A stretch of 64,000 nt of DNA from Streptomyces sp. 3214.6 (lineage in GTDB: Bacteria; Actinomycetota; Actinomycetes; Streptomycetales; Streptomycetaceae). Position 1 is the first letter of the stretch, and each line of letters begins with the position of its first letter. The translations under genes were made by a program, and so were the position numbers. The stretch spans positions 5,642,001 to 5,706,000 of the forward strand of contig NZ_LT670819.1 of the NCBI RefSeq assembly GCF_900129855.1, given 5' to 3'. The notes under the pieces were generated by a model. The model was given only the letters and a program-made list of their open reading frames with translations, did no database searches and had not been told where the DNA came from. This document shows positions 41,020 to 48,832 of the stretch, in pieces.

Positions 41020-42558
41020 ATGTCTCAAACAGCCCAGAAGGCCCCCGGTAAGACGGGCGCCGCACCGGACGCCAACCGGTGGAAAGCGCTGGCCTTCATC
41101 GCCCTCGCCCAGCTGATGGTCGTCCTCGACGCGACCATCGTGAACATCGCCATGCCCTCCGCCCAGCAGGACCTGGGTATCTCCGACGGCAACCGGCAGT
41201 GGATCGTCACCGCCTATGCCCTCGCCTTCGGCGGTCTGCTGCTTTTCGGCGGCCGCATAGCCGACCTGTGGGGCCGTAAGCGCGCCTTCGTCGTCGGCCT
41301 CGGCGGCTTCGCTGCGGCCTCCGCGCTCGGTGGGGCGGCCGCCAACGAGGCGATGATGTTCGGTGCCCGTGCCCTGCAGGGCGCCTTCGGTGCGCTGCTC
41401 GCGCCCGCCGCGCTGTCGCTGCTCGCCGTGATGTTCACGGACGCGAAGGAGCGCGCCAAGGCGTTCGGCATCTACGGCGCGATCGCCGGTGGTGGCGGCG
41501 CCGTCGGTCTGATCCTCGGCGGCTTCCTCACCGAGTACCTGGACTGGCGCTGGACGTTCTTCGTCAACATCCCGTTCGCGATCATCGCCGCGGCCGGCGC
41601 CTACTTCGTCATCCGTGAGCCCGAGGGCGGCCGCAACCGCTCCGCGCTCGACATCCCGGGCGTCATCCTCTCCACCCTGGGCCTGGTCGCGCTGGTCTAC
41701 GGCTTCACCCGCGCCGAGTCCGAGGGCTGGAGCGACTCGCTGACGATCGGCATGTTCGCCGCGTCCGCCGTGCTGCTGTTCGCCTTCGTGGTCGTCGAGT
41801 CGAAGGTCAAGGCTCCGCTGCTGCCGCTGCGCGTGATCACCGAGCGCAACCGCGGCGGTGTCTACCTCTCCCTCGGCCTCGCGATCATCGCGATGTTCGG
41901 CCTGTTCCTCTTCCTGACCTACTACCTGCAGATCGTGAAGGGCTACTCGCCGGTCAAGACCGGCTTCGCCTTCCTCCCGATGATCGCGGGCATGATCACC
42001 GGCTCCACCCAGATCGGCACCCGTCTGATGACCCGGGTCGCTCCGCGCCTGCTGATGGGCCCGGGCTTCCTGGTCGCCGCACTCGGCATGCTGCTGCTGA
42101 CCCAGCTGAAGGTCGACACCTCGTACGCGGCCGTGCTGCTGCCGGGGATGCTGCTGCTCGGCCTCGGCATGGGCACGGCGTTCATGCCGGCCATGTCCCT
42201 GGCCACCCTGGGCGTCGAGCCGCGGGACGCCGGTGTCGCCTCCGCGATGGTCAACACCTCGCAGCAGGTGGGCGGCGCCATCGGCACCGCGCTGCTGAAC
42301 ACGATCGCCGCATCCGCGACGACCTCGTACATCAAGGACCACGTCGCCGGTGCCACCTCCAAGCCCCAGCAGCAGCTGGTGCAGCTGGAGGGCATGGTGC
42401 ACGGCTACACCAGCGCCATCTGGTTCGCCGTCGGCATCCTGGTCGCCGCCGCCACGATCGCCCTGACCCTCGTCAACACCGGCAAGCCGGACATGGGCGC
42501 GGTCGCGGGCTCGGGGGCCAAGGACGCCGAGGACGCGGTGCCGGTGATGGTCCACTGA
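41020..42558 (+). CDS. DHA2-family (EmrB/QacA) MFS drug exporter
   Basis: A 512-residue protein with about 14 transmembrane helices and DHA2 signatures: ALAQLMVVLDATIVNIAMPSAQQDLG (motif D1), GGRIADLWGRKRAF (motif A), and WRWTFFVNIPFA. It uses the proton gradient to expel drugs or own metabolites. Downstream of its TetR regulator; converges with the MarR gene (38 bp apart). Confidence 0.95.
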   Translation: MSQTAQKAPGKTGAAPDANRWKALAFIALAQLMVVLDATIVNIAMPSAQQDLGISDGNRQWIVTAYALAFGGLLLFGGRIADLWGRKRAFVVGLGGFAAASALGGAAANEAMMFGARALQGAFGALLAPAALSLLAVMFTDAKERAKAFGIYGAIAGGGGAVGLILGGFLTEYLDWRWTFFVNIPFAIIAAAGAYFVIREPEGGRNRSALDIPGVILSTLGLVALVYGFTRAESEGWSDSLTIGMFAASAVLLFAFVVVESKVKAPLLPLRVITERNRGGVYLSLGLAIIAMFGLFLFLTYYLQIVKGYSPVKTGFAFLPMIAGMITGSTQIGTRLMTRVAPRLLMGPGFLVAALGMLLLTQLKVDTSYAAVLLPGMLLLGLGMGTAFMPAMSLATLGVEPRDAGVASAMVNTSQQVGGAIGTALLNTIAASATTSYIKDHVAGATSKPQQQLVQLEGMVHGYTSAIWFAVGILVAAATIALTLVNTGKPDMGAVAGSGAKDAEDAVPVMVH

Positions 42559-42595
42559 CGCGCGTAGCTCTGGCGCGCCCGGCCTTCGGGGGCTG

Positions 42596-43111
42596 TTAGC
42601 GCAGCCAGGGCAGGTCGGCACCCGCTTCGTTGGGCTGAAGGCCCTCGGCGATGATCTGCATGATCTCGCCGAGGGACTTCTGCTGTTCGGGGGTGAGCCG
42701 GTCGAACACCGCGTTGCGGACGATGGCGACGTGGCCCGGTGCGGCCTGCCGGAGCATCTCCAGGCCCTGGTCGGTCAGGACGGCGAACTGGCCGCGCTTG
42801 TCGGAGGGGCAGTCCTCGCGCCGGACCCAGCCGTTCTTCTCCAGGCGGGCGATGGCGTGCGAGAGACGGGAACGGGTGATCTTCGCGTGCATGGCCAGCT
42901 CGGTCATCCGCAGTCGCCGCTGGGCGGACTCGGCGAGCTTGACCAGGAGTCCGTAATAGACATGTGGCATGCCCGCGTCACGCTGGAGCTGGCGGTCCAT
43001 ATGGTCCTCCAGGAGAGTCGTGGCGTGCACGTAGGAACGCCAGATGAGCTGCTCCTCGGCGGTGAGCCAGTGGGGCTCGTCAGCTTCAGTGGGTGCGGAT
43101 GCCTTCGTCAT
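42596..43111 (-). CDS. MarR-family transcriptional regulator
   Basis: A 171-residue winged-helix regulator with MPHVYYGLLVKLAESAQRRLRMTELAMHAKITRSRLSHAIARLEKNGWVRREDCPSDKRGQFAVLTDQG. The start at 43111 is the first ATG before the typical MarR N-terminus. Divergent from the dioxygenase gene; the A+T-rich dyad at 43137 lies in between. Likely a repressor lifted by phenolic or quinone compounds, judged from the neighbour. Confidence 0.93.
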   Translation of the reverse strand: MTKASAPTEADEPHWLTAEEQLIWRSYVHATTLLEDHMDRQLQRDAGMPHVYYGLLVKLAESAQRRLRMTELAMHAKITRSRLSHAIARLEKNGWVRREDCPSDKRGQFAVLTDQGLEMLRQAAPGHVAIVRNAVFDRLTPEQQKSLGEIMQIIAEGLQPNEAGADLPWLR

Positions 43112-43136
43112 GCGCTCCACTGTAAACGCCTTCTCC

Positions 43137-43152
43137 TTGAAATTTAAATCAA
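43137..43152. promoter_or_regulatory. MarR operator candidate
   Basis: TTGA-N8-TCAA with a central ATTTAAAT (43137-43152), 26 bp upstream of the MarR start, overlapping the start of the sigmaR-like promoter of the divergent dioxygenase gene. A+T content is far above the background. Confidence 0.55.
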
Positions 43153-43155
43153 ATG

Positions 43156-43181
43156 GGAATATGCTCGCAGCTCTTGACGTT
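43156..43181 (+). promoter_or_regulatory. SigmaR-type promoter of the dioxygenase gene
   Basis: GGAAT (43156-43160), 18 nt, GTT (43179-43181): exact match to the Streptomyces sigmaR consensus GGAAT-N18-GTT, about 98 bp before the dioxygenase ATG. It adjoins the MarR dyad. Confidence 0.6.
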
Positions 43182-43278
43182 TTATGTTTCAATCAACCGA
43201 GCCTGACGATCCAGGAGCGCCAGGAGGTGCCAGGAGCGCCAGGAGTGAGGGGCTGAGGTCCCGGAAGGAGTCACCGCC

Positions 43279-44088
43279 ATGACCGCCGTACCCCAGGAGC
43301 GATCCCTTCCCCGGGAGCGCATGCCCGCGCTCTACCTCAGTCACGGCGCCCCGCCGCTCGCCGACGACCCGATCTGGCCCGGCGAACTCGCCGCCTGGTC
43401 CGCCGACCTGCCGCGCCCCAAGGCGATCCTCATGGTCTCCGCCCACTGGGAGGAGGCCCCGCTCGCCCTCGGCGCCGTCGACCCCGTCCCCCTGGTCTAC
43501 GACTTCTGGGGCTTCCCCGAGCACTACTACCGGGTGACGTACGACGCCCCCGGCGCACCGGAGCTCGCCGAGAGCGTACGCAAGCTGCTGCGCGCCCCGG
43601 GTATCCCCGTACAGGACATCCCCGACCGCGGCCTCGACCACGGCGCGTACGTCCCGCTCGTCGAGATGTTCCCGACCGCCGACATCCCCGTCCTGCAGAT
43701 CTCCATGCCGACCCTCGACCCCGTCAAGCTCATGGAGATCGGCCGCAAACTGGCGCCCCTGCGCGACGAGGGCGTCCTGATCGTCGGCTCAGGCTTCTTC
43801 ACCCACAACCTGGCCGCGCTACGGCACACAGGCCCGGGCGTGCCGACCTGGTCCTCCGAGTTCGACGACTGGGGCAGGCGCGCACTGGAGGCCCGCGACT
43901 GGGACGGCCTGCTGGACTTCCTCCACAAGGCCCCGGCCGGCCGGTACGCCCACCCGCGCACCGAGCACTTCGCCCCGCTCTTCGTGACCATGGGCGCGGC
44001 GGAGGTGTCCGGTGAGCTGGACGCGCAGAAGTCGGTGATCGACGGGTTCTGGATGGGAATGGCGAAGCGGTCGGTGCAGTTCGGCTGA
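43279..44088 (+). CDS. Class III extradiol ring-cleavage dioxygenase (DODA/LigB-like)
   Basis: A 269-residue protein with the DODA metal ligands: SHGAPP near residue 22, SAHWEEAPL, GLDHGAYVPL, and THNL/TEHFAPLF later. Homologues (YgiD/DODA) open catechol-type rings with a single-domain Fe or Zn site. Divergent from the MarR gene, a pairing often used to sense and remove catechols or quinones. Start ATG 43279 with GGAAGGAG-like site; a CCAGGAGCG repeat precedes it. Confidence 0.92.
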   Translation: MTAVPQERSLPRERMPALYLSHGAPPLADDPIWPGELAAWSADLPRPKAILMVSAHWEEAPLALGAVDPVPLVYDFWGFPEHYYRVTYDAPGAPELAESVRKLLRAPGIPVQDIPDRGLDHGAYVPLVEMFPTADIPVLQISMPTLDPVKLMEIGRKLAPLRDEGVLIVGSGFFTHNLAALRHTGPGVPTWSSEFDDWGRRALEARDWDGLLDFLHKAPAGRYAHPRTEHFAPLFVTMGAAEVSGELDAQKSVIDGFWMGMAKRSVQFG

Positions 44089-44112
44089 GGCACGGCGGCC
44101 GACGGGTCCTGC

Positions 44113-44652
44113 CTAGAGGTCCTTCTCGTACCAGGCGACGTCCCAGTAGCGGCCGAACTTGCGGCCCACCTCCCGGTAGGTGCCGACGTGCCGGAAACCG
44201 AAGCGTTCGTGCAGCCGCGCGGACGCTTCGTTCGGTTGTGCGATGCCCGCGTACGCCCGGTGCACGTCCTCGCCGGCCAGCGCCTCGAAGAGTGCCTCGT
44301 ACAGGAGCGTGCCGATGCCGCGCCGGCCGGCGTGCGGGGCGACGTAGACCGTCACCTCCACCGAGGTGGAGTACGCCGCCTTCGGCCGGTAAGGGCTGGA
44401 TGTGGCGTAGCCGAGGATTTCCTGTGAGGTCCCCCGGATGTCCTGTGAGTCCGCCTCTGTGGCAACCATCAGGCGGTACGGCCCGTCTTCAGGGTGGGAG
44501 AGCAGCCAAGGACGTCGCTCTTCCGGAGTGAAAACCGCGGTGTCGAATGTGATGGACGTCTCACGTACGTAGTGGTTGTAGAGGCGCGTGAGGGCGTCGA
44601 GATCACCTTCGACTCCCGGTCTGACCTGCACCTCTTTAGGTCCTGACGGCAT
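44113..44652 (-). CDS. GNAT N-acetyltransferase, phosphinothricin-acetyltransferase type
   Basis: A 179-residue GNAT with the PAT arrangement: VRPGVEGDLDALTRLYNHYVRETSITFDT, acetyl-CoA site VAPHAGRRGIGTLLYEALFEAL, then IAQPNEASARLHERFGFRHVGTYREVGRKFGRYWDVAWYEKDL. PAT-like enzymes acetylate phosphinothricin or methionine sulfoximine; the native substrate may be an amino-acid analogue. Divergent from hrdD. ATG 44652. Confidence 0.93.
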   Translation of the reverse strand: MPSGPKEVQVRPGVEGDLDALTRLYNHYVRETSITFDTAVFTPEERRPWLLSHPEDGPYRLMVATEADSQDIRGTSQEILGYATSSPYRPKAAYSTSVEVTVYVAPHAGRRGIGTLLYEALFEALAGEDVHRAYAGIAQPNEASARLHERFGFRHVGTYREVGRKFGRYWDVAWYEKDL

Positions 44653-44713
44653 CGCACCTCCCCGCGTGGTCGGACAGGGTACTGCATGATCATAAAAATC
44701 GGGGTGCGGGTTG

Positions 44714-44739
44714 GGAATTCTGTCCTGATTCCAGTCGTT
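44714..44739 (+). promoter_or_regulatory. SigmaR-type promoter of hrdD
   Basis: GGAAT (44714-44718), 18 nt, GTT (44737-44739), exact sigmaR consensus, 133 bp before the hrdD start. hrdD of S. coelicolor is a known sigmaR target, which supports this call. Confidence 0.8.
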
Positions 44740-44871
44740 GTTTCCATCGGATGCAGGGCACACGAGGAGAGTTCCGAGAGTTTCCAGGCTTCAGTTCCAG
44801 GGCTTCCGAAACCTCCGAGACGCCGAGCGTCCGAAGGCCACCCGCTGAACCTCCATCGCAAGGGAGCACGC

Positions 44872-45870
44872 ATGGCAACCCGTGCCGTCGCCCGTCGCAA
44901 GTCCGCCACTGGCGGGACGACCGACGCGGCCCGCAGTGTTCGCGCCCATGGCGGCGAGATCGCCGACCGCGACCTGGTCGGCATGTACCTCGACGAGATC
45001 GCGCGTACACCGCTGCTCGACGCTGCCAAGGAAGTCGAGTTGTCCCAGATCATCGAGGCGGGCGTCTTCGCGCAGCAGGTCCTCGACGGCGAGGAGGAGT
45101 CCAAGGCGGACGCCTCCCGTGCGGAGCTCGAGGCCCTGGTCGCCGACAGCGAGCGGGCCAAGGACATCTTCATCCGATCCAACCTCCGCCTGGTCGTCGC
45201 GGTCGCCCGCCGCTACCCCCGCAGCGGTCTGCCCCTCCTCGACCTCATCCAGGAGGGCAACGCCGGTCTGGTCCGTGCGGTCGAGAAGTTCGACTACCGC
45301 AAGGGCTTCAAGTTCTCCACGTACGCGACCTGGTGGATCCGTCAGGCCATCACCCGCTCGATAGCGGACCAGTCGCGCACGATCCGCCTGCCCGTCCACC
45401 TCGTGGAGGAGCTGGGCCGGATCCGGCGCGTGCAGCGCGAGTTCAACCGGGAGAACGGCCGCGACCCGGAGCCCGCCGAGATCGCGACCGAGCTCGGCTC
45501 CACACCGGAGCGCGTCACGGACGTCCTGGACTGGGCCCGTGACCCGGTCTCGCTGAACATGTCGGTCGACGACGACGGCGACACCCAGTTCGGCGACCTG
45601 CTGGAGGACACCTCCGCGGTCTCGCCCGAACAGTCCGTCCTGACCCTGCTGCGCAGCGAGGAACTGGACGGCCTGATCGACCGCCTCGACCCGCGCACGG
45701 CCTCCATCATCAAGATGCGGTACGGCATCGACGACGGCCGCGAGCGCACCCTCACCGAGGTCGGCAAGGAACACGGCCTGACCAGGGAACGCATCCGCCA
45801 GATCGAGAAGCACGCGCTCCTGGAACTGAAGAAACTCGCCCGCGACACCGGCTTCGAAGCAGCGGCGTAA
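44872..45870 (+). CDS. hrdD: Group 2 sigma-70 factor HrdD
   Basis: A 332-residue sigma factor with regions 1.2 (DLVGMYLDEIARTPLL), 2 (NLRLVVAVARRYPRSGLPLLDLIQEGNAGLVRAVEKFDYRKGFKFSTYATWWIRQAITRSI), 3 and 4 (LTEVGKEHGLTRERIRQIEKHALLELKKLAR). It lacks the long HrdB N-terminus. The length equals that recalled for S. coelicolor HrdD, and the neighbours (PAT-type GNAT, TetR) fit that locus. HrdD is non-essential and serves stress or secondary-metabolism promoters. Start ATG 44872 with AAGGGAG. Confidence 0.93.
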   Translation: MATRAVARRKSATGGTTDAARSVRAHGGEIADRDLVGMYLDEIARTPLLDAAKEVELSQIIEAGVFAQQVLDGEEESKADASRAELEALVADSERAKDIFIRSNLRLVVAVARRYPRSGLPLLDLIQEGNAGLVRAVEKFDYRKGFKFSTYATWWIRQAITRSIADQSRTIRLPVHLVEELGRIRRVQREFNRENGRDPEPAEIATELGSTPERVTDVLDWARDPVSLNMSVDDDGDTQFGDLLEDTSAVSPEQSVLTLLRSEELDGLIDRLDPRTASIIKMRYGIDDGRERTLTEVGKEHGLTRERIRQIEKHALLELKKLARDTGFEAAA

Positions 45871-46666
45871 CGCACGGCCGCGCCTCGCTCCGCCGGGTCG
45901 GCCTGAACCGGCGGGCTCGGACCGGGCTGGGTGACTGGGCCGGACTGGGCTGGACTGACTGGGCTGGCCGTCGCGGGCCGGGCTGGGCGGCTGTTGGGTC
46001 GGGCTGGGCGGGGCTCAGCGTGCGGCTCGGGCGTGCTTGATGTCCGGACGGGCGGAGTGGCCCAGGCGGTCGGGCTGGGCTGATGCACGGCCCGGCGGCA
46101 GGCCCGTGCGGCCGGCTGGGGCCGGGGCTGGGGTGAGTGGGCCTCGGGCGTTGCCTGGTGCTGGGTTTCCGCCCGCGTACGCCGGGTGGTGGAGGGCCGC
46201 GCAAACATGGCGTGGGAACGCCGCTTCAACCAGGAGGAGTGCGGGAACAAGACTTCAGAGCACGGGAGTTCAGGTCGGCACAGGAGTTCGGGTCGACCGG
46301 ACCCTGCAGCTTCCTCCGAGATCTTCGTCCTACGTGAGCCAAGTCCCGACGCACATCCCCCCGGCGCCGGGACTCTCCCTGAGCCGGGCTTCGGCGCCTC
46401 TCCCCCCAGGCGCCGGGGCCCGGCTCCCTTGCGCCCCCTGGGTTCGTCCCCCGAGTTCGTCCCGCGAGTTCGTCCCCTGAGTTCGTCCCCCGAGTTCGTC
46501 CCGCGAGTGGGGATCGTGGTCCCGGGCGGGGGATTGCGGGCGCACACGCCCGATGGGGCTTACCGAAAGCGGGCGGGCACGCCGGAAGGGCGGGACACCC
46601 CGTACCTGAACCACGGGGCGGCCCGCCCGAATGGCAGATTGTGCCACATGGGCATAGCCTGCCGAG
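45871..46666. other. 796-bp spacer rich in short repeats
   Basis: No supportable gene. 45905-46180 is a G-rich block of GGGCTGG-type motifs; 46442-46506 is a 13-bp tandem repeat. Open frames through it are compositional. The last 100 bp hold the promoter region of the TetR gene at 46667. Confidence 0.55.
46442..46506. repeat. 13-bp tandem repeat, five units
   Basis: GTTCGTCCC-[CC/GC/CT]-GA units at 46442, 46455, 46468, 46481 and 46494. 13 bp is not a multiple of three and the tract is intergenic. No spacer diversity or leader, so it is not a CRISPR. Confidence 0.9.
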
Positions 46667-47434
46667 GTGATCAGCTCCACCTCCCCCTCCGCCCAGGCTT
46701 CGCTGACCGAGCGGCGCAAAGCGGCGACCCGCATGGAGATCGCCCGGGCGGCGGCCGGCCTCTTCGTCAGCCGCGGCCTGAAGGCCACCCGCGCCGAGGA
46801 CATCGCCCAGGCCGCAGGCATCGCCCCACGCACCTTCTACCGGTACTTCGCGACGAAGGAGGAAGCCGTCACCCCGCTCTACGCGGCGGGCGCCCAGCGC
46901 TGGGCGGAGGCGGTGCGCGACGCCCCCGCCGAACTGCCCGTCCCGGAGGCGCTGGAGCACGCCGTACGACACACCCTCGTCCCCGGTCGTGGAGTGTCGG
47001 CGGCGTCCTGGGAGTGGGTCCGCACGCTGATCCGGCTGGCCGGAACGAGTCCCGCGCTCGGCAAGGTCTGGGCGGAGGTCTGCCACACCTCGGAGACCAC
47101 GCTCGCGGAGGTGCTGGCGGAGCGGGTGCAGGCCGCCTCCACAGCGCCCACAGCCGCCTCGTCGCCCAGCCTCGCCCCCGACAACGTTGCCTCACCGCAC
47201 CAGCGCTTCACCGCAGCGGTGGCCAGTGCCACCGTCCGGGTCGCGGTCGAGAGCTGGGCCGCGAGCAACACCCCGCCCAGCGGCCCCGAGGGCCCGGCCG
47301 AACTGGCCCTGCACAACCTGCGGTCCCTGCGGGGGTTCACATGGGAAGACGGGCGCGCGGAAGGGTCGCCGGAGGGCCCCGGGGAAAGGCCGACGGAGCG
47401 CCCGACGCAGGGGCCGGTGCAAGGGCCGGAGTAG
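46667..47434 (+). CDS. TetR-family regulator beside hrdD
   Basis: A 255-residue TetR: HTH LTERRKAATRMEIARAAAGLFVSRGLKATRAEDIAQAAGIAPRTFYRYFATKEEAV, ligand domain with a TAPTAASSPSLAPDN insert, and a Pro/Gly/Glu tail (GERPTERPTQGPVQGPE) that runs into an intergenic repeat. GTG 46667. From memory the S. coelicolor gene at this place, SCO3201, is a TetR that represses antibiotic production and development when overexpressed. Confidence 0.9.
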   Translation: MISSTSPSAQASLTERRKAATRMEIARAAAGLFVSRGLKATRAEDIAQAAGIAPRTFYRYFATKEEAVTPLYAAGAQRWAEAVRDAPAELPVPEALEHAVRHTLVPGRGVSAASWEWVRTLIRLAGTSPALGKVWAEVCHTSETTLAEVLAERVQAASTAPTAASSPSLAPDNVASPHQRFTAAVASATVRVAVESWAASNTPPSGPEGPAELALHNLRSLRGFTWEDGRAEGSPEGPGERPTERPTQGPVQGPE

Positions 47435-47786
47435 GGGCCGGAGTAGGGGCCGACGCAGGGCCTGACGCAAGGGCAGGCGTAGGGGCGGGCGGAGAGGCCG
47501 GCAGAAAGGGCCGACGCAGGGGCCGGCGGACAGGCCGGCAGGAAACATGACCGACGGAGAGGTCGCCAGGGCGGCGGCTGGCGAAGCGCCGACGGAGCCG
47601 CCTCAACAGCCTTGACCCGGCTGCGCTTTGACCCAGCCAGCTCACCTCACGCGGCTCACCGGCCCCCGCGCTCACCCACACTCGCCCCGGCCGCCCGCCC
47701 GCCCGCCCGCCCGCTCACCTGCCCGTCTGCCCGCTTACCCGCCTGTCTGCCCGGCGGGGTGCCTGCTCACCCGGCGGGGTGCCCGC
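47388..47786. other. Repeat-filled region at and after the TetR 3' end
   Basis: Degenerate 12-15 bp GGGCCGACGCAG/GGGCCGGAGTAG units run from about 47388 to 47535, covering the last codons of the TetR gene. A CCGC/CTGC-rich tract with CCCGCCCG repeats follows at about 47690-47765. No gene is supported between 47435 and 47786. Confidence 0.7.
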
Positions 47787-48770
47787 TCAGCCACCCGCCG
47801 CCCGCCCCAACCGTCCGCCCAACTCCCGTACGGACTGCACCAGTTCCGCCGATCCCCGGACCGAGAACTCGCAGCCCAGCATGGCCAGTCGTACCGCCAC
47901 CCACTCCACCGGGTCACTGGTCGAGCCGCGCAGGCGGCAGCCGTTCTCGCCGTTCTCCGACGGGTGGGCGACCGGCGTTCCCAGCGAGGCCGACAGCCGC
48001 GTCACCACGAACTCGGCCGGCGCGTCGAAGGTGACGTCGAGTTCGTACTCGCCCGTGTCCGGGCGTCGTTGGATGGACCGCCGGAGGTATTCCGCGGCGC
48101 TGCCCGTCGGCAGTTCCCGCGGTGTGAAGCGGGCGCCGGTCGCGAACGGGTCCTGGATCCGGTCGACGCGGAAGGTCCGCCAGTCGTCGCGGTCGAGGTC
48201 GTACGCCACGAGGTACCACCGTCGGCCCGTGGACACGAGCTTGTGGGGCTCGGTCAGGCGGCGCGTCTGCGTGCCGTCCTTCGCGCAGTAGGCGAACCGC
48301 AACCGCTCCTGCCCGGCCACCGTGGACGCGATGACGGTCAGCGTCTCGGGTGCGATGCTCGCGCCGTCTCCGCTGGTCAGCGGTGTGGTCGCGGCCTGGA
48401 GGACGGACACGCGGTGACGCAGCCGGGCCGGCAGCACCTGCTCCAGCTTGGCCAGGGCCCGTACGGACGCCTCGTCGACCCCCTCCAGTGCGTGCCCGGC
48501 GCCCGCCCGCAGCCCGACCGCGATCGCCACCGCCTCCTCGTCGTCGAGCACGAGCGGCGGCATCGCCTTGCCCGCGACCAGCCGGTACCCGCCGTCCGAG
48601 CCCTTGGACGCCTGTACGGGATACCCCAGTTCGCGCAGCCGGTCGACGTCCCGCCGGACCGTGCGGCGGGACACCCCGAGCCGGTCGGCGAGTTCGCCGC
48701 CGGGCCATTCGCGGGGCGTCTGGAGGAGGGAGAGGAGCTGCAGCAGCCGAGCCGGAGTGTCCGTCGTCAT
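47787..48770 (-). CDS. YafY-type WYL-domain transcriptional regulator
   Basis: A 327-residue protein: DeoR-like HTH (RLLQLLSLLQTPREWPGGELADRLGVSRRTVRRDVDRLRELGYPVQ), a middle WYL domain (GRRWYLVAYDLDRDDWRTFRVDRI) and a WCX C-terminus (VEWVAVRLAMLGCEFSVRGSAELVQSVRELGGRL). WYL domains bind ligands such as nucleic acids or small molecules. Divergent from the MFS gene at 48833 with 62 bp between starts, so it most likely represses it through the 30-bp dyad there. Confidence 0.93.
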   Translation of the reverse strand: MTTDTPARLLQLLSLLQTPREWPGGELADRLGVSRRTVRRDVDRLRELGYPVQASKGSDGGYRLVAGKAMPPLVLDDEEAVAIAVGLRAGAGHALEGVDEASVRALAKLEQVLPARLRHRVSVLQAATTPLTSGDGASIAPETLTVIASTVAGQERLRFAYCAKDGTQTRRLTEPHKLVSTGRRWYLVAYDLDRDDWRTFRVDRIQDPFATGARFTPRELPTGSAAEYLRRSIQRRPDTGEYELDVTFDAPAEFVVTRLSASLGTPVAHPSENGENGCRLRGSTSDPVEWVAVRLAMLGCEFSVRGSAELVQSVRELGGRLGRAAGG

Positions 48771-48792
48771 GCATCCGAGGATGCCGCACCAC

Positions 48793-48822
48793 TAGGACAC
48801 GATCTGACCTAATGCGGTCCTA
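48793..48822. promoter_or_regulatory. Dyad in the WYL-regulator/MFS divergent promoter
   Basis: TAGGAC (48793-48798) and GTCCTA (48817-48822) form perfect 6-bp arms; an inner GACC-TAATGC-GGTC adds 4-bp arms. It occupies half of the 62-bp spacer, so binding would affect both promoters. Confidence 0.55.
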
Positions 48823-48832
48823 CTGTCACACC

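Noticed and set aside
46442..46506. Possible CRISPR-like array
   Set aside because: Units of 13 bp follow each other directly with no spacers, leader or cas genes; it is a plain tandem repeat.
48824..48830. TGTCACA just before the MFS start as an ECF41 -35 element
   Set aside because: It lies within nine bases of the ATG, leaving no room for a -10 element or a start site upstream of the gene.
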